From: Dichomitus squalens LYAD-421 SS1
Taxonomy: Eukaryota > Basidiomycota > Agaricomycetes > Polyporales > Polyporaceae
Length of the DNA stretch: 30,105 nt
Direction of reading: 5' to 3'
Assembly (NCBI RefSeq): GCF_000275845.1
Contig: NW_006766942.1
Span: 118,058 to 148,162 of the forward strand
The notes below the pieces were generated by a model, which saw nothing but the letters and a program-made list of their open reading frames with translations, was not told the origin of the DNA and ran no database searches. The position numbers and the translations under genes are program-made. Numbering within the stretch: the first letter of the stretch is position 1; each line of letters opens with the position of its first letter. Of this stretch, positions 8,426-17,865 are shown piece by piece.

Positions 8426-9082
8426 TCACGGCGACGAATTCTGCGTGTTCTGCCCAAGCACCGCCATGCTCTTCCGCCGGAAGATCTTCGTCACCTTCGC
8501 CCAACTGCCCATCGCCGCCGACAACCTCCTTTCCGGACTCTCCTTGCCGAAGCCCGTCACCGTCGCCCCCGCGGACATCGGAATGCTCGGCATCGGCATG
8601 CTCACCGTCGACCGTCTCGACCGCGTGCCGCTGCTGCGCCCGTTCACCGCCTCTGCCTGCGCAAACACGAACGTCGTCCCTTGTGGCGTCCCCGGCAGCA
8701 CCACATCCTGACCGCCGTCGTGTTCGGCCTCCACCGTCGCCTCCTCCACCGACACCCCGATCACCACCCCAGCCCCGGGCACGACCGCCAGCACGTCGCG
8801 CGAGCGTGTGCGCGCCCGCGACAGCCGGCGTGCAATCTTCTGGCCCATCGCCTTCCCCAACGAGGGCCTGCCGGCGATCGTCTCCATCTGCGTCACCTGC
8901 TCCTCGTCGTGCCCGTCGTCATGAGGTGGCGGCTCGGACGCGGACGCGAACGAGTCTGCTGACCCGCTGTACTTTTGTGCTTGGTAGAACGCGCCGGAGT
9001 TCGACGCTTTGATGATCACCGAGTTTTGGCGCGAGGGGAGCGTGCTCGGGTTCTCGTACGTGCCTGAGGAGAGGTCTGTTGC
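8426..9082 (-). CDS. Hypothetical protein, 3' terminal exon (partial)
   Basis: I do not recognise this protein. The exon starts after a good 3' splice site (CTGAC branch motif, then TTGCGCAG) and reads ATDLSSGTYENPSTLPSRQ onward for 218 codons to a TGA at 8428-8426. It is hydrophilic: an acidic patch (DDGHDEEQ), a basic cluster (KIARRLSRARTRSR), a valine-rich stretch and a basic end (KIFRRKSMAVLGQ). This composition suits the cytoplasmic tail of a membrane protein. Upstream on the same strand, about 9225-9300, a hydrophobic segment IIPVILALLALWSLW is open, perhaps the last membrane helix, but I could not join it with confidence. The 5' end is therefore unresolved. An alternative 3' end exists, because a GTGAGT donor overlaps the stop. 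Confidence 0.5.
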   Translation of the reverse strand, partial: ATDLSSGTYENPSTLPSRQNSVIIKASNSGAFYQAQKYSGSADSFASASEPPPHDDGHDEEQVTQMETIAGRPSLGKAMGQKIARRLSRARTRSRDVLAVVPGAGVVIGVSVEEATVEAEHDGGQDVVLPGTPQGTTFVFAQAEAVNGRSSGTRSRRSTVSMPMPSIPMSAGATVTGFGKESPERRLSAAMGSWAKVTKIFRRKSMAVLGQNTQNSSP

Positions 9083-10885
9083 CTGCGCAAGGAGGGCATA
9101 TGTCAGCACTGTTCTGCGTTCGCGTGGAAGCCAGGAACCGGAACGCGAAAGAAGAGGGCGTCTGGTACTGGGCGCAACTCAGGCACCGAAGGACGCTCGG
9201 ACGAAATGGCGACCGCGAGGATATGTCACCAATAATGTGGGAACAGTTGGACCACAGGCTCCAGAGGGCGAGAAGGGCAAGGATCACCGGGATGATTGAC
9301 CGCAATCCAGTATGTGATGGTTCGCATCTCGTCCATGATGGTACATGATCGTCCCTGTCGCACATGCGGTTTCGATGCAGAGGCCTGGACCTCATTACAC
9401 TGCAAACCCGCACCACGACAGACAATGCTCAGGGGAGTGATGCAGCGTACTGAGCTTGTGCAACGATCGTCCGCGCACGCCCAGGCCCTTGCAGGAAGAC
9501 ATCAGCGCATCTCGACGACGCTCTCGTGATCTGCGCGCATGCGGCGCAAGCGACATCATCCATGCTCACCACTGCATCCCGGCATACCCCGAAGGAGCAA
9601 CAACAGAAGCGAATAAGGAAGGAGAGGTTCGACGCAGAAATCGAAGCCCTCGCACCAACAGCACCCGCGACGACGAGCACTTCTCAGTACTTGCGATTTG
9701 CCAGAGCCGTACAGTCCGCCTACGGTTCAAAGGTGGGGATAGAGAACAAAGGCTGCCCCTAGAACGGTTGACGACCAGTGCGATCTCAGCACAAGCGCCG
9801 CGCAGGACGATGCGGATCGGCGAAAAGCGACGATGGGTCACGTTTATTACACCCGCAAGACGCGTAGCACCAAGCTGCCGCGACTACAGACCTAGGGGCG
9901 GACTAGAACGACGATGGGGATATGCATGAACGTGATGACAGCAGTCTGATGCACGTAAATGAAAACATATGCGCGCGTTCGCATCGCACGCTCTCACATC
10001 CCTCATCCGAGCACTTTCCGAGCGAGAGCAAGGTTCGAGGTGGTGTTCGGGATTGCTGCCTATGGGCTTTGCCTTGCCCTCCGCTGTGAGGCTACTTCGC
10101 CTGCCCTGACTAACCCCACGCGCATGAGAGACAAGGAATCGACGCATTGAAACCCCGCAAAACATGTTCAAAGCGTCAGAAGAGCAGAGGCTCTGAGCGA
10201 CCCGGCTTCGCCGCCAACAAATTCGGCAAAAGCCCTCCTCAGGCTCCAGGTAGACGCGCCCGAAATGCTTTCCGGTGGAAGACACGTTGCAGGACGACGA
10301 GACGCTCCCACACACGGGCGCTCTCAGACCCGCAGTGCGGCTTCGGCGACGAGCCGCTCCAAAATTGAAGAGTCGGAGACAGGGAGCCTAAAGGCCACGC
10401 CCTCGGAGCTATGCAGAGGCAAGCTTGAAAGTGTCTGGAAGACGTGTTGAGGTGATGACGCACACGCCACATAGCCGAAACGCGTCGCGTCGCGTAGTCC
10501 GCAGATATCCAACGAAACAGCAACGTAAGCCACAGACAGACCTAGCGCGCCGAGCAAAGCCCGACATCGGTCGCGCGGACGACCAACGACACGACACGTA
10601 GCACGTCGTACGTACATGTGCACACCTACATGAATAGGAGGTGCACCAAACTCTCCCCTAGTCGGCGACCTCGGCATAGATGGGGGGAACGCGCGGGTTC
10701 CGCAGTAGACTCTAGCTGTGGGATGACCCGAAGGGCTCGAAGACGCGTTCCGAGCATGTCCCTTCGGAACATGTGGACAGACAAGAGGGACAAGTCACAG
10801 CAGGGGTCCGGATGTTTGCGACCGGGGGGAAATCCATGTAAAGGGGAGGCAGAAGGCAACCGTCTGCCGTGGAAACGTCGCGTCT
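9083..10885. other. Gene-poor stretch, with possible upstream exons of the 8426-9082 gene
   Basis: The part 9083-9425 probably holds introns and exons of the minus-strand gene that ends at 8426, including the hydrophobic segment near 9225-9300. From about 9430 to 10885 I see only mutually overlapping short frames rich in Arg, Cys and Ser, typical of non-coding GC-rich DNA. Confidence 0.4.
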
Positions 10886-11550
10886 TCATCGACTTTTCGC
10901 AGATCGAACACACCCGGTTTGCTGCCGCGAGTGCAGACCACTTATACCATGTGCTGCCTGACAGACAAACCACACCCCAAAAGCAGCAGAAAGGAAGAAG
11001 GCAAAAGAAGACGCGAAGCCGAAGACCAGCGGAGCGGGAAACGCGACGTACCTGCCCGAAGCGCGACACCGAGATACTCCCCCGTCTCCTCTCCCGCACC
11101 GCCGCCACCGTCGCTGCCGAAACGGAGCCGACCGGGGCAGGGCTCGCGGGGTACGCGGTTATGGAGGGTGGGGTGGACGCGGTGCCCGGTCGTGAGCGGT
11201 GCTCCTCCTCCTCGGCGCGTCGTGCGGTCTCTTCTTCCACTCGCTGGAAGATCTACGACGTGTTCTGTGGTGAATTTATGCGAGAGAAGGGAAGGCGCGT
11301 ACGGACGGACCTGTTCGATGAAATCGTGTCGCGTGTCTGGGGCGACGTCGACTTGCATGGGCTCCGGCTCTGAAGGGGGGTCGGACTTGAACTCGAGGAC
11401 AGTGTTGGACTCAAACCCGGAGTCGGACCGAGCGAGAGAGGCTGCCTCCGAGTGTGTAGGGATCGCGGATGACGGGAGAGCATGCGCGTGCATGTCCGAA
11501 GACTTGGTGGACTCTGGTGCGTTATACATCGTGCAAGGGCTGGAGGGCAT
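10886..11550 (-). CDS. Hypothetical small Ser/Glu-rich protein, three exons
   Basis: Model: exons 11550-11311, 11243-11052 and 10957-10886, giving 167 residues. The first intron (67 bp, GTCCGT to TTCCAG) joins two different frames in phase: ...RHDFIEQ to RVEEETARRAEEEEHRS. The second (94 bp) has a strong GTACGT donor after RRRGSISVSRFGQ and a TGTCAG acceptor. The last exon, 23 residues then TGA, is the least certain part. The protein is disordered-looking: a Ser-rich N-terminus, a short acidic helix (VEEETARRAEEEE), a Pro/Ala linker and a basic RRRGSISVSRFG motif that could be a phosphosite. No domain is recognised. A pyrimidine-rich tract and an ATATAT box precede it. A longer antisense frame (10618-11373, plus) is judged a shadow. 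Confidence 0.5.
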
Positions 11551-11653
11551 GCAGTGCGGAGGCTTGCGCGGGAAGAAGCGGATGGGAGGACAAGAAAGTC
11601 AAGATGGGGGGAGGAGAGACGGGAGCGGGCGTGCGTGAGAGGATGTGGAGGGG

Positions 11654-11659
11654 ATATAT
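11654..11659 (-). promoter_or_regulatory. Possible TATA box for the 10886-11550 gene
   Basis: ATATAT on the minus strand about 105 bp before the ATG at 11550, followed by a long CT-rich run typical of fungal promoters. Confidence 0.35.
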
Positions 11660-12559
11660 GAGGGTGATCACTGATGTTCTTCCCGAAGCGGGCGAAGCAC
11701 CTGCATCAACCGACGGCGGCGGGAACGAAGCCAGGTCCGCCCCTCCCCGGCGCATGTCCGCTGCAAGCCAATCATCTGAATCGGCCACCGTCACCGCCTG
11801 TACCAGCTTTGCAGTCGTCCACGAAAGGAAACGCAGCTCTCCGTAGAAGAGGTTGGAGTAGACGCCCGTCCGCAAGTCCCCGCGCCCCAATCCCTCCCGC
11901 GTGCTGTATATAGCCAAAGCGTTCCTGAGAAGAGAACTCTGACCGCGCACTCAAAACTCAGAACAGAAAACGTCGCCCTTTCCCACACCGGCACTGCGGA
12001 CCCGAGCCCTACCATCGGTCACCCGCCCGCCCTCGGAGTCCTTCACGCTCGACCGTCCCGCCGCCGACGGCGGGAGCGGATCCGACGGCTTGTGGCGAGA
12101 GGTTCGCACCCCTCGTGGCTCGCATCCGCCATGCATCCAATCAACTGTCGCTCGCCCACGAGTCCACGACCCGATGTACGTACGTTACGCTCTGCAACGT
12201 GAAATGGAAGCGTTTCTGGCTGCCGGTCAACCGGTCAATTCGCCGGTCCCCCCCCGCTGAGCATCGCAGGGAATGAGAAGGCCACCACTCGGCCGAAGAA
12301 CGTCCAGGACCTGATATGCCGAGCCAAAATCCATGGCCCCAATGTACATGCTGTAAGGAAAAGTCTATTTGGAAGCCCCAGGCGCCAGTCTGGGTCCCAA
12401 GGAGAAGCTGAACATAAAGCTGACTGGCGGTTCCCAAGCTGAGTCTCCACGATGATGGAATGCGTGGTAGACCGTCTAGACTGATCCCTATCCCTGCATG
12501 CTGCCTCCAATGTGTAAATGTCATACCGCAGTAGACTATGATGAAGTCGTAAGCCTGCG
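11660..12559. other. Intergenic stretch with an unassigned minus-strand frame
   Basis: A minus-strand frame is open from 11950 to 11522 and includes the coding-looking segment YGELRFLSWTTAKLV at about 11860-11816. It overlaps the promoter and start of the 10886-11550 gene, so both cannot be right as drawn; it might be a separate or upstream exon. The rest, 11960-12559, shows nothing I can support. Confidence 0.35.
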
Positions 12560-13010
12560 CCAGAAGCCTAGCGCTTAGTGCGCTGGACACGTCCACCAGA
12601 ACGTCTACGGGCCGCCGGGCGAAGCCAAAAAGTATGTTCACGCGGTCCTGCGTTTCTGGGGTGCATGTCACGGCCGCCGGGCAATGTGTACTTGTCGACA
12701 GAGGCATAGAAGAAATTCCCGAGAGGGTACAGGGTCGTGCGAATAGTGATCAACGCCTCGTTGTTCACCCGGAGCCGAGCCCAGTGACCAGTCGTGTGGT
12801 CCTGCGTGCTCGAGTTCGATACCTCATTTGCTGAAGACGTGTAGGGGGATAGGCATGCTCCATTCGTGCCCTCTTGCCTTTGGCCGCTATGAAATTGGCG
12901 TAGTCCGAACATGTGTACAGCGAGAGTGCACGCGAGAGACTCGACTGACCAGACCATTGTGAAGCGTTCCATAGCCGCGTGTTAGATATTCCCACGAATA
13001 GAATCAAACC
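12560..13010 (-). pseudogene. Possible relic of a fungal multi-pass membrane protein (DUF6534-like, weak)
   Basis: Minus-strand frames carry VNNEALITIRTTLYPLGNFF and, one frame over, NILFGFARRPVDVLVDVSSALSAR. In order, these resemble the last two helices of Agaricomycete DUF6534-type proteins, in which a V-x-T-G-x-L-T helix is followed by a final helix ending L-x-N-A-R. A frameshift separates the two near 12680, in the GC-rich CCCGGCGGCCGTGAC. Further upstream, SDYANFIAAKGKRARME could be a loop. Similarity is from memory and low. It may be chance. Confidence 0.3.
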
Positions 13011-13153
13011 GCAAAGGTCGTCAAAGATACGACTGGCCAGCCCGACTTATCCTGATCAACCTCCGCTTAAGTGGCCTTGATCGTCTCGCAAACCAATAAC
13101 CCCCTACTCTTATCCTCACCTGGACCCCACGACCCTGCGCACTCGCTGGCACC

Positions 13154-13628
13154 ATGTCCGGCCTCCTTGCCTACCTCCCGCACCTCCTCTACTCCACCGC
13201 GCTCACCTCCATCTCCATGCACCACCTCTCCCAGCGCAAAGCCGCCGAGGACGACCGCGCGCACGTCGCCGCCCAGATCTCCATCCTCGAGGACCTCCTC
13301 GCCCGCCCGTCTCTTCCCGACCCCGAGTTCCAGCGGCTCTGGCGACTTGCACGCTCGCACGACGTCTGGGAAGCGCGGAAGCACGTCGGGGACGAGGCGG
13401 CGGGGAACGTGAAGAGCGTGCACGTAAGAGCGCGGCCGGCCGAGGACATCGGCTGGCGGGAGGTCATGTTCGGGAGGAGATTCGATACGAGCCGGACGGA
13501 GGAGCTCGACCGGCAGGATTTGGCGAGAGGTAAGTGTGTCACGGGTGGGATGTGTTGTTTGGGCACTTGATTCAATTGCTGGTATAGTGGCGACAGAGGT
13601 CGAGGAGGGCTCGAGATCAGGGAAGTAG
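13154..13628 (+). CDS. Conserved-looking small protein of unknown function, two exons
   Basis: Exons 13154-13529 and 13588-13628 with a 58-bp intron (GTAAGT to TATAG) that joins in phase to give 138 residues ending in SGK and TAG. The ATG lies in the context GGCACCATGTC. The N-terminus MSGLLAYLPHLLYSTALTSI is a hydrophobic helix able to anchor or target the protein, followed by a charged helix (SQRKAAEDDRAHVAAQISILEDLL), then DIGWREVMFGRRFD near residue 100 and an acidic end. The layout recalls a small conserved basidiomycete protein, perhaps mitochondrial; that is recollection, not a search. Codon use is strongly C/G-ending, as in an expressed gene. A CCAAT motif (AACCAATAAC) lies about 60 bp upstream. 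No neighbour suggests a pathway. Confidence 0.85.
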
Positions 13629-15064
13629 CGGGTGGAATATAGGCAACCTCTATCCGGAAGACGTGCGTGGACACGCCGCATGCAGAACTGCACGCTGCTC
13701 TGCCGCTGCCCAAGATGGCTCGCAAATGCCTCAGGCCTATTTCACGCCATGACGACTCGTTCTCGTTCGAAACCGCGGGGTTCCAGACTACGATCGTGGT
13801 GACCTTCGGGGTGAGCGTGGCGGTGGAGGCTGCACAATCAAGGAGCATGCCAGGCAGTGGGTAGGCTTTCTGCACAGTCGGTTGCGCTCGTGTATGAAGG
13901 TGCTGTCAAAACCGAGCTACTCTGCTCTTGAAGAACCCATGTACCGCTTGTATGACCTCTTCGAATGTAGTTGCCCCTTACAGGTACAGGACGTGCTTCA
14001 GATCGCCTCATTACCTCAATGGTCGCGAAAATCATTTCTCCATCTCCCATCGCACGACCTTTGCGGCGAGCTGCTACTAACCCTAGGCCGTTCCAGGTTC
14101 TCTCTTGGGCCTATAGTCGCTTCCAGGGCGACATGAGCGTACCAAGCCAAATCACCGGGCAATCGTTCTAAGATGCTTCCGTAAGTCGACGCCGGCGCTT
14201 CACGCTGATGAGCTCAAGGGGAGCCAGGCGGCGGCAGGCTTACCAGATAGGCCAGAATCCAAGACTGGACGACTTCGTGAACTTTGTCTGGCAGATGCCT
14301 GATATACACTCCCCATTGAGGACGGCGATGGCGACGAGTTGTTCGTCAATTGCAAAAGGAAGATGTAGGGACACATGTTCGACAGTCGTCCTGTGCAGGG
14401 TGAGACGACCCCGGTGGCCTGTCGCGAACGATAGAGGAAGTAGAAGCATTTCATGCATCAAAAAGCAGGAGAGAATGGCTAGGCTATGATTCAGATCCCT
14501 CGAGAACGCATGCATGAACACCACGGAGGGCAATGACCGTGAGAGGGGTCCGAAGATCCATCTATGCCGTCTTGCTCCGGACGTCCCACGCAGGCATGAT
14601 CTTTTCCACTCGCTGTAGCGAAGTTTGTGGCGAATCCTGACAGATCTTCGGGTACATCAACATCAATACGTGAAGCTGCTAGACAGCACAGAATGCAAGC
14701 TCACGACGAGGCCATTGTAGCAGAAATGTTGCACGTTTACTCATGAAATGTCGTGAAGTCCGCTCACCGAGCTGACGACAGTGGTCACGTACTGACTATT
14801 GTGCGTCTGACTTGGCGGGGGGCGATAGCCAAATTATCCCACTGGGAGGCGGTTCGGTACTCCCCAGTCCATGGGAGTGTGTGTGATCATCAGGGCGCGC
14901 CACAACGTCTTGAAAGGAAGCATACCCTTCTTTCTTCGCCTGATGCGATGCCTCGCGATGTAGGCTGTGCGAAGGGCCTCCAAGGATGCTCATGTTCCGC
15001 GCTAGAGTCATAGCGACGATGTCCTACACACGGAACACGGCGGACTTTGAGGAGAGGAGGGGAG
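13629..15064. other. Intergenic stretch, no supported gene
   Basis: Short frames on both strands overlap each other. Minus-strand frames at 14200-14533 include KCFYFLYRSRQATG and GRLTLHRTTVEH, faintly like the loop and helix of the same membrane-protein type suspected at 12560-13010. The resemblance is too weak for a call. Nothing else stands out. Confidence 0.4.
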
Positions 15065-15070
15065 TATAAG
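15065..15070 (+). promoter_or_regulatory. TATA box of the 15267-15836 gene
   Basis: TATAAG, about 60 bp upstream of a leader intron (15128-15188) and about 200 bp before the ATG. Confidence 0.5.
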
Positions 15071-15127
15071 AAGGGCAAGGGCTCCAGCCAGATGTCTCTG
15101 CAAGCAAACCGAGTCCACTGAGCAGAG

Positions 15128-15188
15128 GTGAGTCAGCAGGTTCGAACTCTCAAATGCGTACTATCAACATACCTGCGATGGAATACAG
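15128..15188 (+). other. Probable 5'-UTR intron
   Basis: A 61-bp stretch from GTGAGT to AATACAG with an internal ACTATCAAC that can serve as branch site. It lies between the TATA box and the ATG at 15267, with a CT-rich leader after it. Confidence 0.5.
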
Positions 15189-15266
15189 CTCAGTCTTATC
15201 CCGGTCCGGCCACTCCTTGCATTCCTTTCTCTTTCGCCTTCTTTGCCCCTTCTTACATCGTTGACG

Positions 15267-15836
15267 ATGTCGGCCTTCAACAACCGCTTTGGCCACCTCC
15301 CCCACTTCTTCGTCGAACCCCACTCCGGCGTCACTGACGACACGGTCCCCCAGACCCCCGCAGAGCGCTCGACATTCGATACCACCGCGCCCAGCGATCC
15401 CCGCCACGCCGGAGGACCGGAGGCTGGCGTGAATGCTACGCGTGATCCAACACATGGCCAATCAGAGCGGGTGCATGCCCACAGCCACCCTCTTCTCCAC
15501 TCGACTGGTCAGGACCATGCATCTCCCTCATCCCAAACGCGTCGGCATACACTCCATATCGTGCCGGTGTCATTATCGGGGGAGACAGGCACGTCGAATG
15601 TGCCTCCCACGCCAGTCAGCCCTCGCGCACTGCGTCGCTCTACACGTTCGGGAGGTCGTTTCTCAACCAGCGAGGACGGTGATGATGACGCACACGATGG
15701 GATGGGCGACCTCTTGATGGAAGGAGCCATGCTGCTCGGCGTCGCGGCAGGCCATCTCCTTGCCTCCCATTTCCAGACCGAGGAACCTGCTGCACAGGAG
15801 AGGGGGCATGACGATGAGGGCGAAGAGGATGCCTAG
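15267..15836 (+). CDS. Hypothetical hydrophilic protein, single coding exon
   Basis: 189 residues from the ATG in TTGACGATGTCG to TAG at 15834-15836. The frame is open a few codons further up but without an ATG. I do not recognise a domain. Residues 1-20 (MSAFNNRFGHLPHFFVEPH) are mildly aromatic. The centre is low-complexity Ser/Thr/His/Pro with several RR pairs (LRRSTRSGGRFS). Near the end, GDLLMEGAMLLGVAAGHLLA forms a 20-residue amphipathic to hydrophobic helix, followed by a very acidic tail (HDDEGEEDA). The order acidic, hydrophobic helix, acidic suggests a peripheral or tail-anchored membrane protein, but that is a guess. TATA box, leader intron and CT-rich 5' UTR support a real gene. 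It sits alone between repeats. Confidence 0.65.
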   Translation: MSAFNNRFGHLPHFFVEPHSGVTDDTVPQTPAERSTFDTTAPSDPRHAGGPEAGVNATRDPTHGQSERVHAHSHPLLHSTGQDHASPSSQTRRHTLHIVPVSLSGETGTSNVPPTPVSPRALRRSTRSGGRFSTSEDGDDDAHDGMGDLLMEGAMLLGVAAGHLLASHFQTEEPAAQERGHDDEGEEDA

Positions 15837-16039
15837 AGGTGCCCGAAGAAAAGCCGGATCAGGGTGCGGCACGTTTTCTGTATCTATTGCTTATTCAGCT
15901 GTAGCGGTAGTTTGTAGTGTATGGTTGAGTTCGGGTGCAGAATTGTAGGCTGAGCTGCCAAAGAGGCTGAGTGTCCGTAAGACACCGAGCAGACGCAAGA
16001 CATGACATGAGGTTGTGGAAATGCGTTGTCGATAGTCAC

Positions 16040-16890
16040 GACCTTGACAAGGGTAGGGTAGCCCATGGAACAGGATTTGCTCTGCGCTGGGTCCCGGGTC
16101 ATGTCGGGGTGGAGGGGAACGAGCTGGCAGACACAGCAGCGAACACTAAAGCCGCCAAGGGCAAGACGAGCGCGCCCAAAGCGCTACCCCCGCTCCTCCG
16201 CAAACCGCTCCCTCGAAGCGCAACGAAAGCGAAGCAGGCGCACCTTGAAGTCCTCACTACGAAGGACGCTAAGTGGTAGAAGTCCTCCGCGCGCGGGCGA
16301 AGGTTCCCTGCCATAGACCCGTCGCTACCCTCGCCGAAGTACATGAAGGCCATCCAACCACTCACCCGTCGCCAAGCAGCCCTGCTCTTCCAGCTCCGTT
16401 GAGGACATGCTCCCCTGAACGCCCACCTCTACCGCGTAGCCAGGGCGTTAACCCGCATGTGCAGGGGCGCTGTCTTCCACTTCCTTCTTCAATATTCAAT
16501 GCCCGGTTCACGATGCAGCGCGATCTACCCACCTTTCCCATCTAGGTCGACGTGGTCGCAAACTGGCCACACTGGTCAGCACACCTTCGTTTCACCCACT
16601 CCTGCGCCACGTAGGAGCTACGCGGTGTCTCCAGAACACCTTTGGCAACGTCACGCCGAAAGGAGCCGCACAGCGCGTTAGAACGGCAGACGGTCGCCCG
16701 ACACGACAACGACCTTCACGCACCCAAGACATCTCACATAGCACCACACTCTCCTCATAGCCTAGACCTCCGCATGCATTCCCGCTTGGTACCTCTTGCG
16801 CTCTCTGATCCCTTGGAAAACTGCGTTGCGGTCGCCTGCCCGCCCTAAGGGCGGGGGAGTTCTAACGGACGGCGGGGACACCGCCGGACG
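16040..16890 (+). pseudogene. LINE (non-LTR retrotransposon) 3' remnant with RNase H domain
   Basis: One frame reads FALRWVPGHVGVEGNELADT, the C-terminal RNase H signature with its conserved His and Asp. It continues with PLPRSATKAKQAHL, AIDPSLPSPKYMKAIQPL, TRRQAALLFQLR, GHAPLNAHLYRV and VFHFLLQY, in the order seen in fungal LINE ORF2 tails. Two in-frame stops (16277-16279 TAG, 16400-16402 TGA) and loss of the Cys cluster before VFHFLL show decay. The 5' part, including RT and endonuclease, is absent, as usual for truncated insertions. The 3' end shows two GC hairpins and no clear poly-A. The left boundary is approximate. Confidence 0.8.
16839..16886 (+). repeat. Pair of hairpins at the LINE 3' end
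   Basis: CCCGCCC-TAA-GGGCGGG at 16839-16855 and CGGCGG-GGACA-CCGCCG at 16870-16886. Such stem-loops in the 3' UTR are where a LINE reverse transcriptase recognises its RNA. Confidence 0.7.
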
Positions 16891-17804
16891 TACTCCTGAC
16901 CGTGGCAAGAGGCAAGACCCAGGGACGTGAGCGTACCCAATGCACGGCAGTTTATCGCGTTGTCAGTCGATGTATTTACGGCCTATCATGAGGCTCGGCC
17001 TCGCGGGGCAATAAACGGGATCTAGAAAGAAAGTCACGACGCTGTCCTGCCCGTACATGTGCAAGGTCGAGAGTCGCGTCCTAGTCATCGTGACGTCGAA
17101 GACGCATGGCTGCGGCGGATACGCGGTGTGCTGCGGCAATCGTCTTTGACGAGACTGGCATTTCGCGGCGAGCGGCACATCGGCATAGGCAGTATTCTCG
17201 ACGGGCCCTGTCTCTGTATGGATGAGTAGCGAGGCTAAGGCGTTTGCTATACAACGTACCTGGCTCAGCTGCTATACATACAGTGGCTTCGCTATTTCTC
17301 GATAGCCTCATGCAACCTGCCAAGAAGGGAACAGCACACACGAACTAAGTAGGATCTTGCAGGCGCGGGTTGGCCCTCGTTGCGTCCCTCGATTCCGCTT
17401 TGGCCTGCCAGCGACTAGATTACATGGCAATCGCGCCTCGAAACGTGAAACGTCCTAACGCGGGACCACATTGATGATTGCCCGTGCTGGAAGAAGAGCC
17501 GTCTGGACAATTGAGCTGCATGTTGCGCATTGGATCATCGGTCAATTGGAGGGCCAAGATGCAAGCGCGCCTGCAATCGCCCGCGCGGTCGCGACCGCAG
17601 CTAGCCTTACCCAATGACCACCATGCAGAAGCTCATCACATCCGTTCCCGCACAACGACTCAACTCTGCTCTTCCACCGTCATACGTAACATAAGACGCC
17701 CCGACAACGTGCTCGGGATCCCGACCCCTTCTTGACAAACCCGACACCAACATGCGGCATACACGTGCAGTTAAGCGAGCGGGGAGATGGCGTTTCGCGC
17801 TGGC
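16891..17804. other. Intergenic stretch, no supported gene
   Basis: Only short overlapping frames are present. The right end is the promoter region of the BTB gene that starts at 17866. Confidence 0.45.
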
Positions 17805-17809
17805 TATAT
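17805..17809 (+). promoter_or_regulatory. TATA-like box of the large BTB gene
   Basis: TATAT in GGCTATATCTC, 57 bp before the ATG at 17866, followed by a CT-rich leader ending CCCACC. Confidence 0.45.
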
Positions 17810-17865
17810 CTCTGGGGCTGCGGCGCTGAGGTCCCCTTGAGTCTTTTCCATTGTACTCCCCCACC

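Noticed and set aside
8081..8457. Two overlapping minus-strand frames with hydrophobic stretches as a membrane protein
   Set aside because: They lie downstream of a gene that already ends at 8426; the frames conflict and only weak alternative splicing would link them.
8426..9425. Assigning the minus-strand gene to the DUF6533 family
   Set aside because: Only one hydrophobic segment and a generic polar tail are visible; the diagnostic N-terminal helices were not found.
10618..11373. 251-codon plus-strand frame
   Set aside because: Arg-rich, no domain, and antisense to a minus-strand model supported by two in-phase introns.
15132..15156. tRNA-like T-loop (GGTTCGAACTC)
   Set aside because: No acceptor stem, D-arm or anticodon arm can be placed; the bases lie in a probable leader intron.
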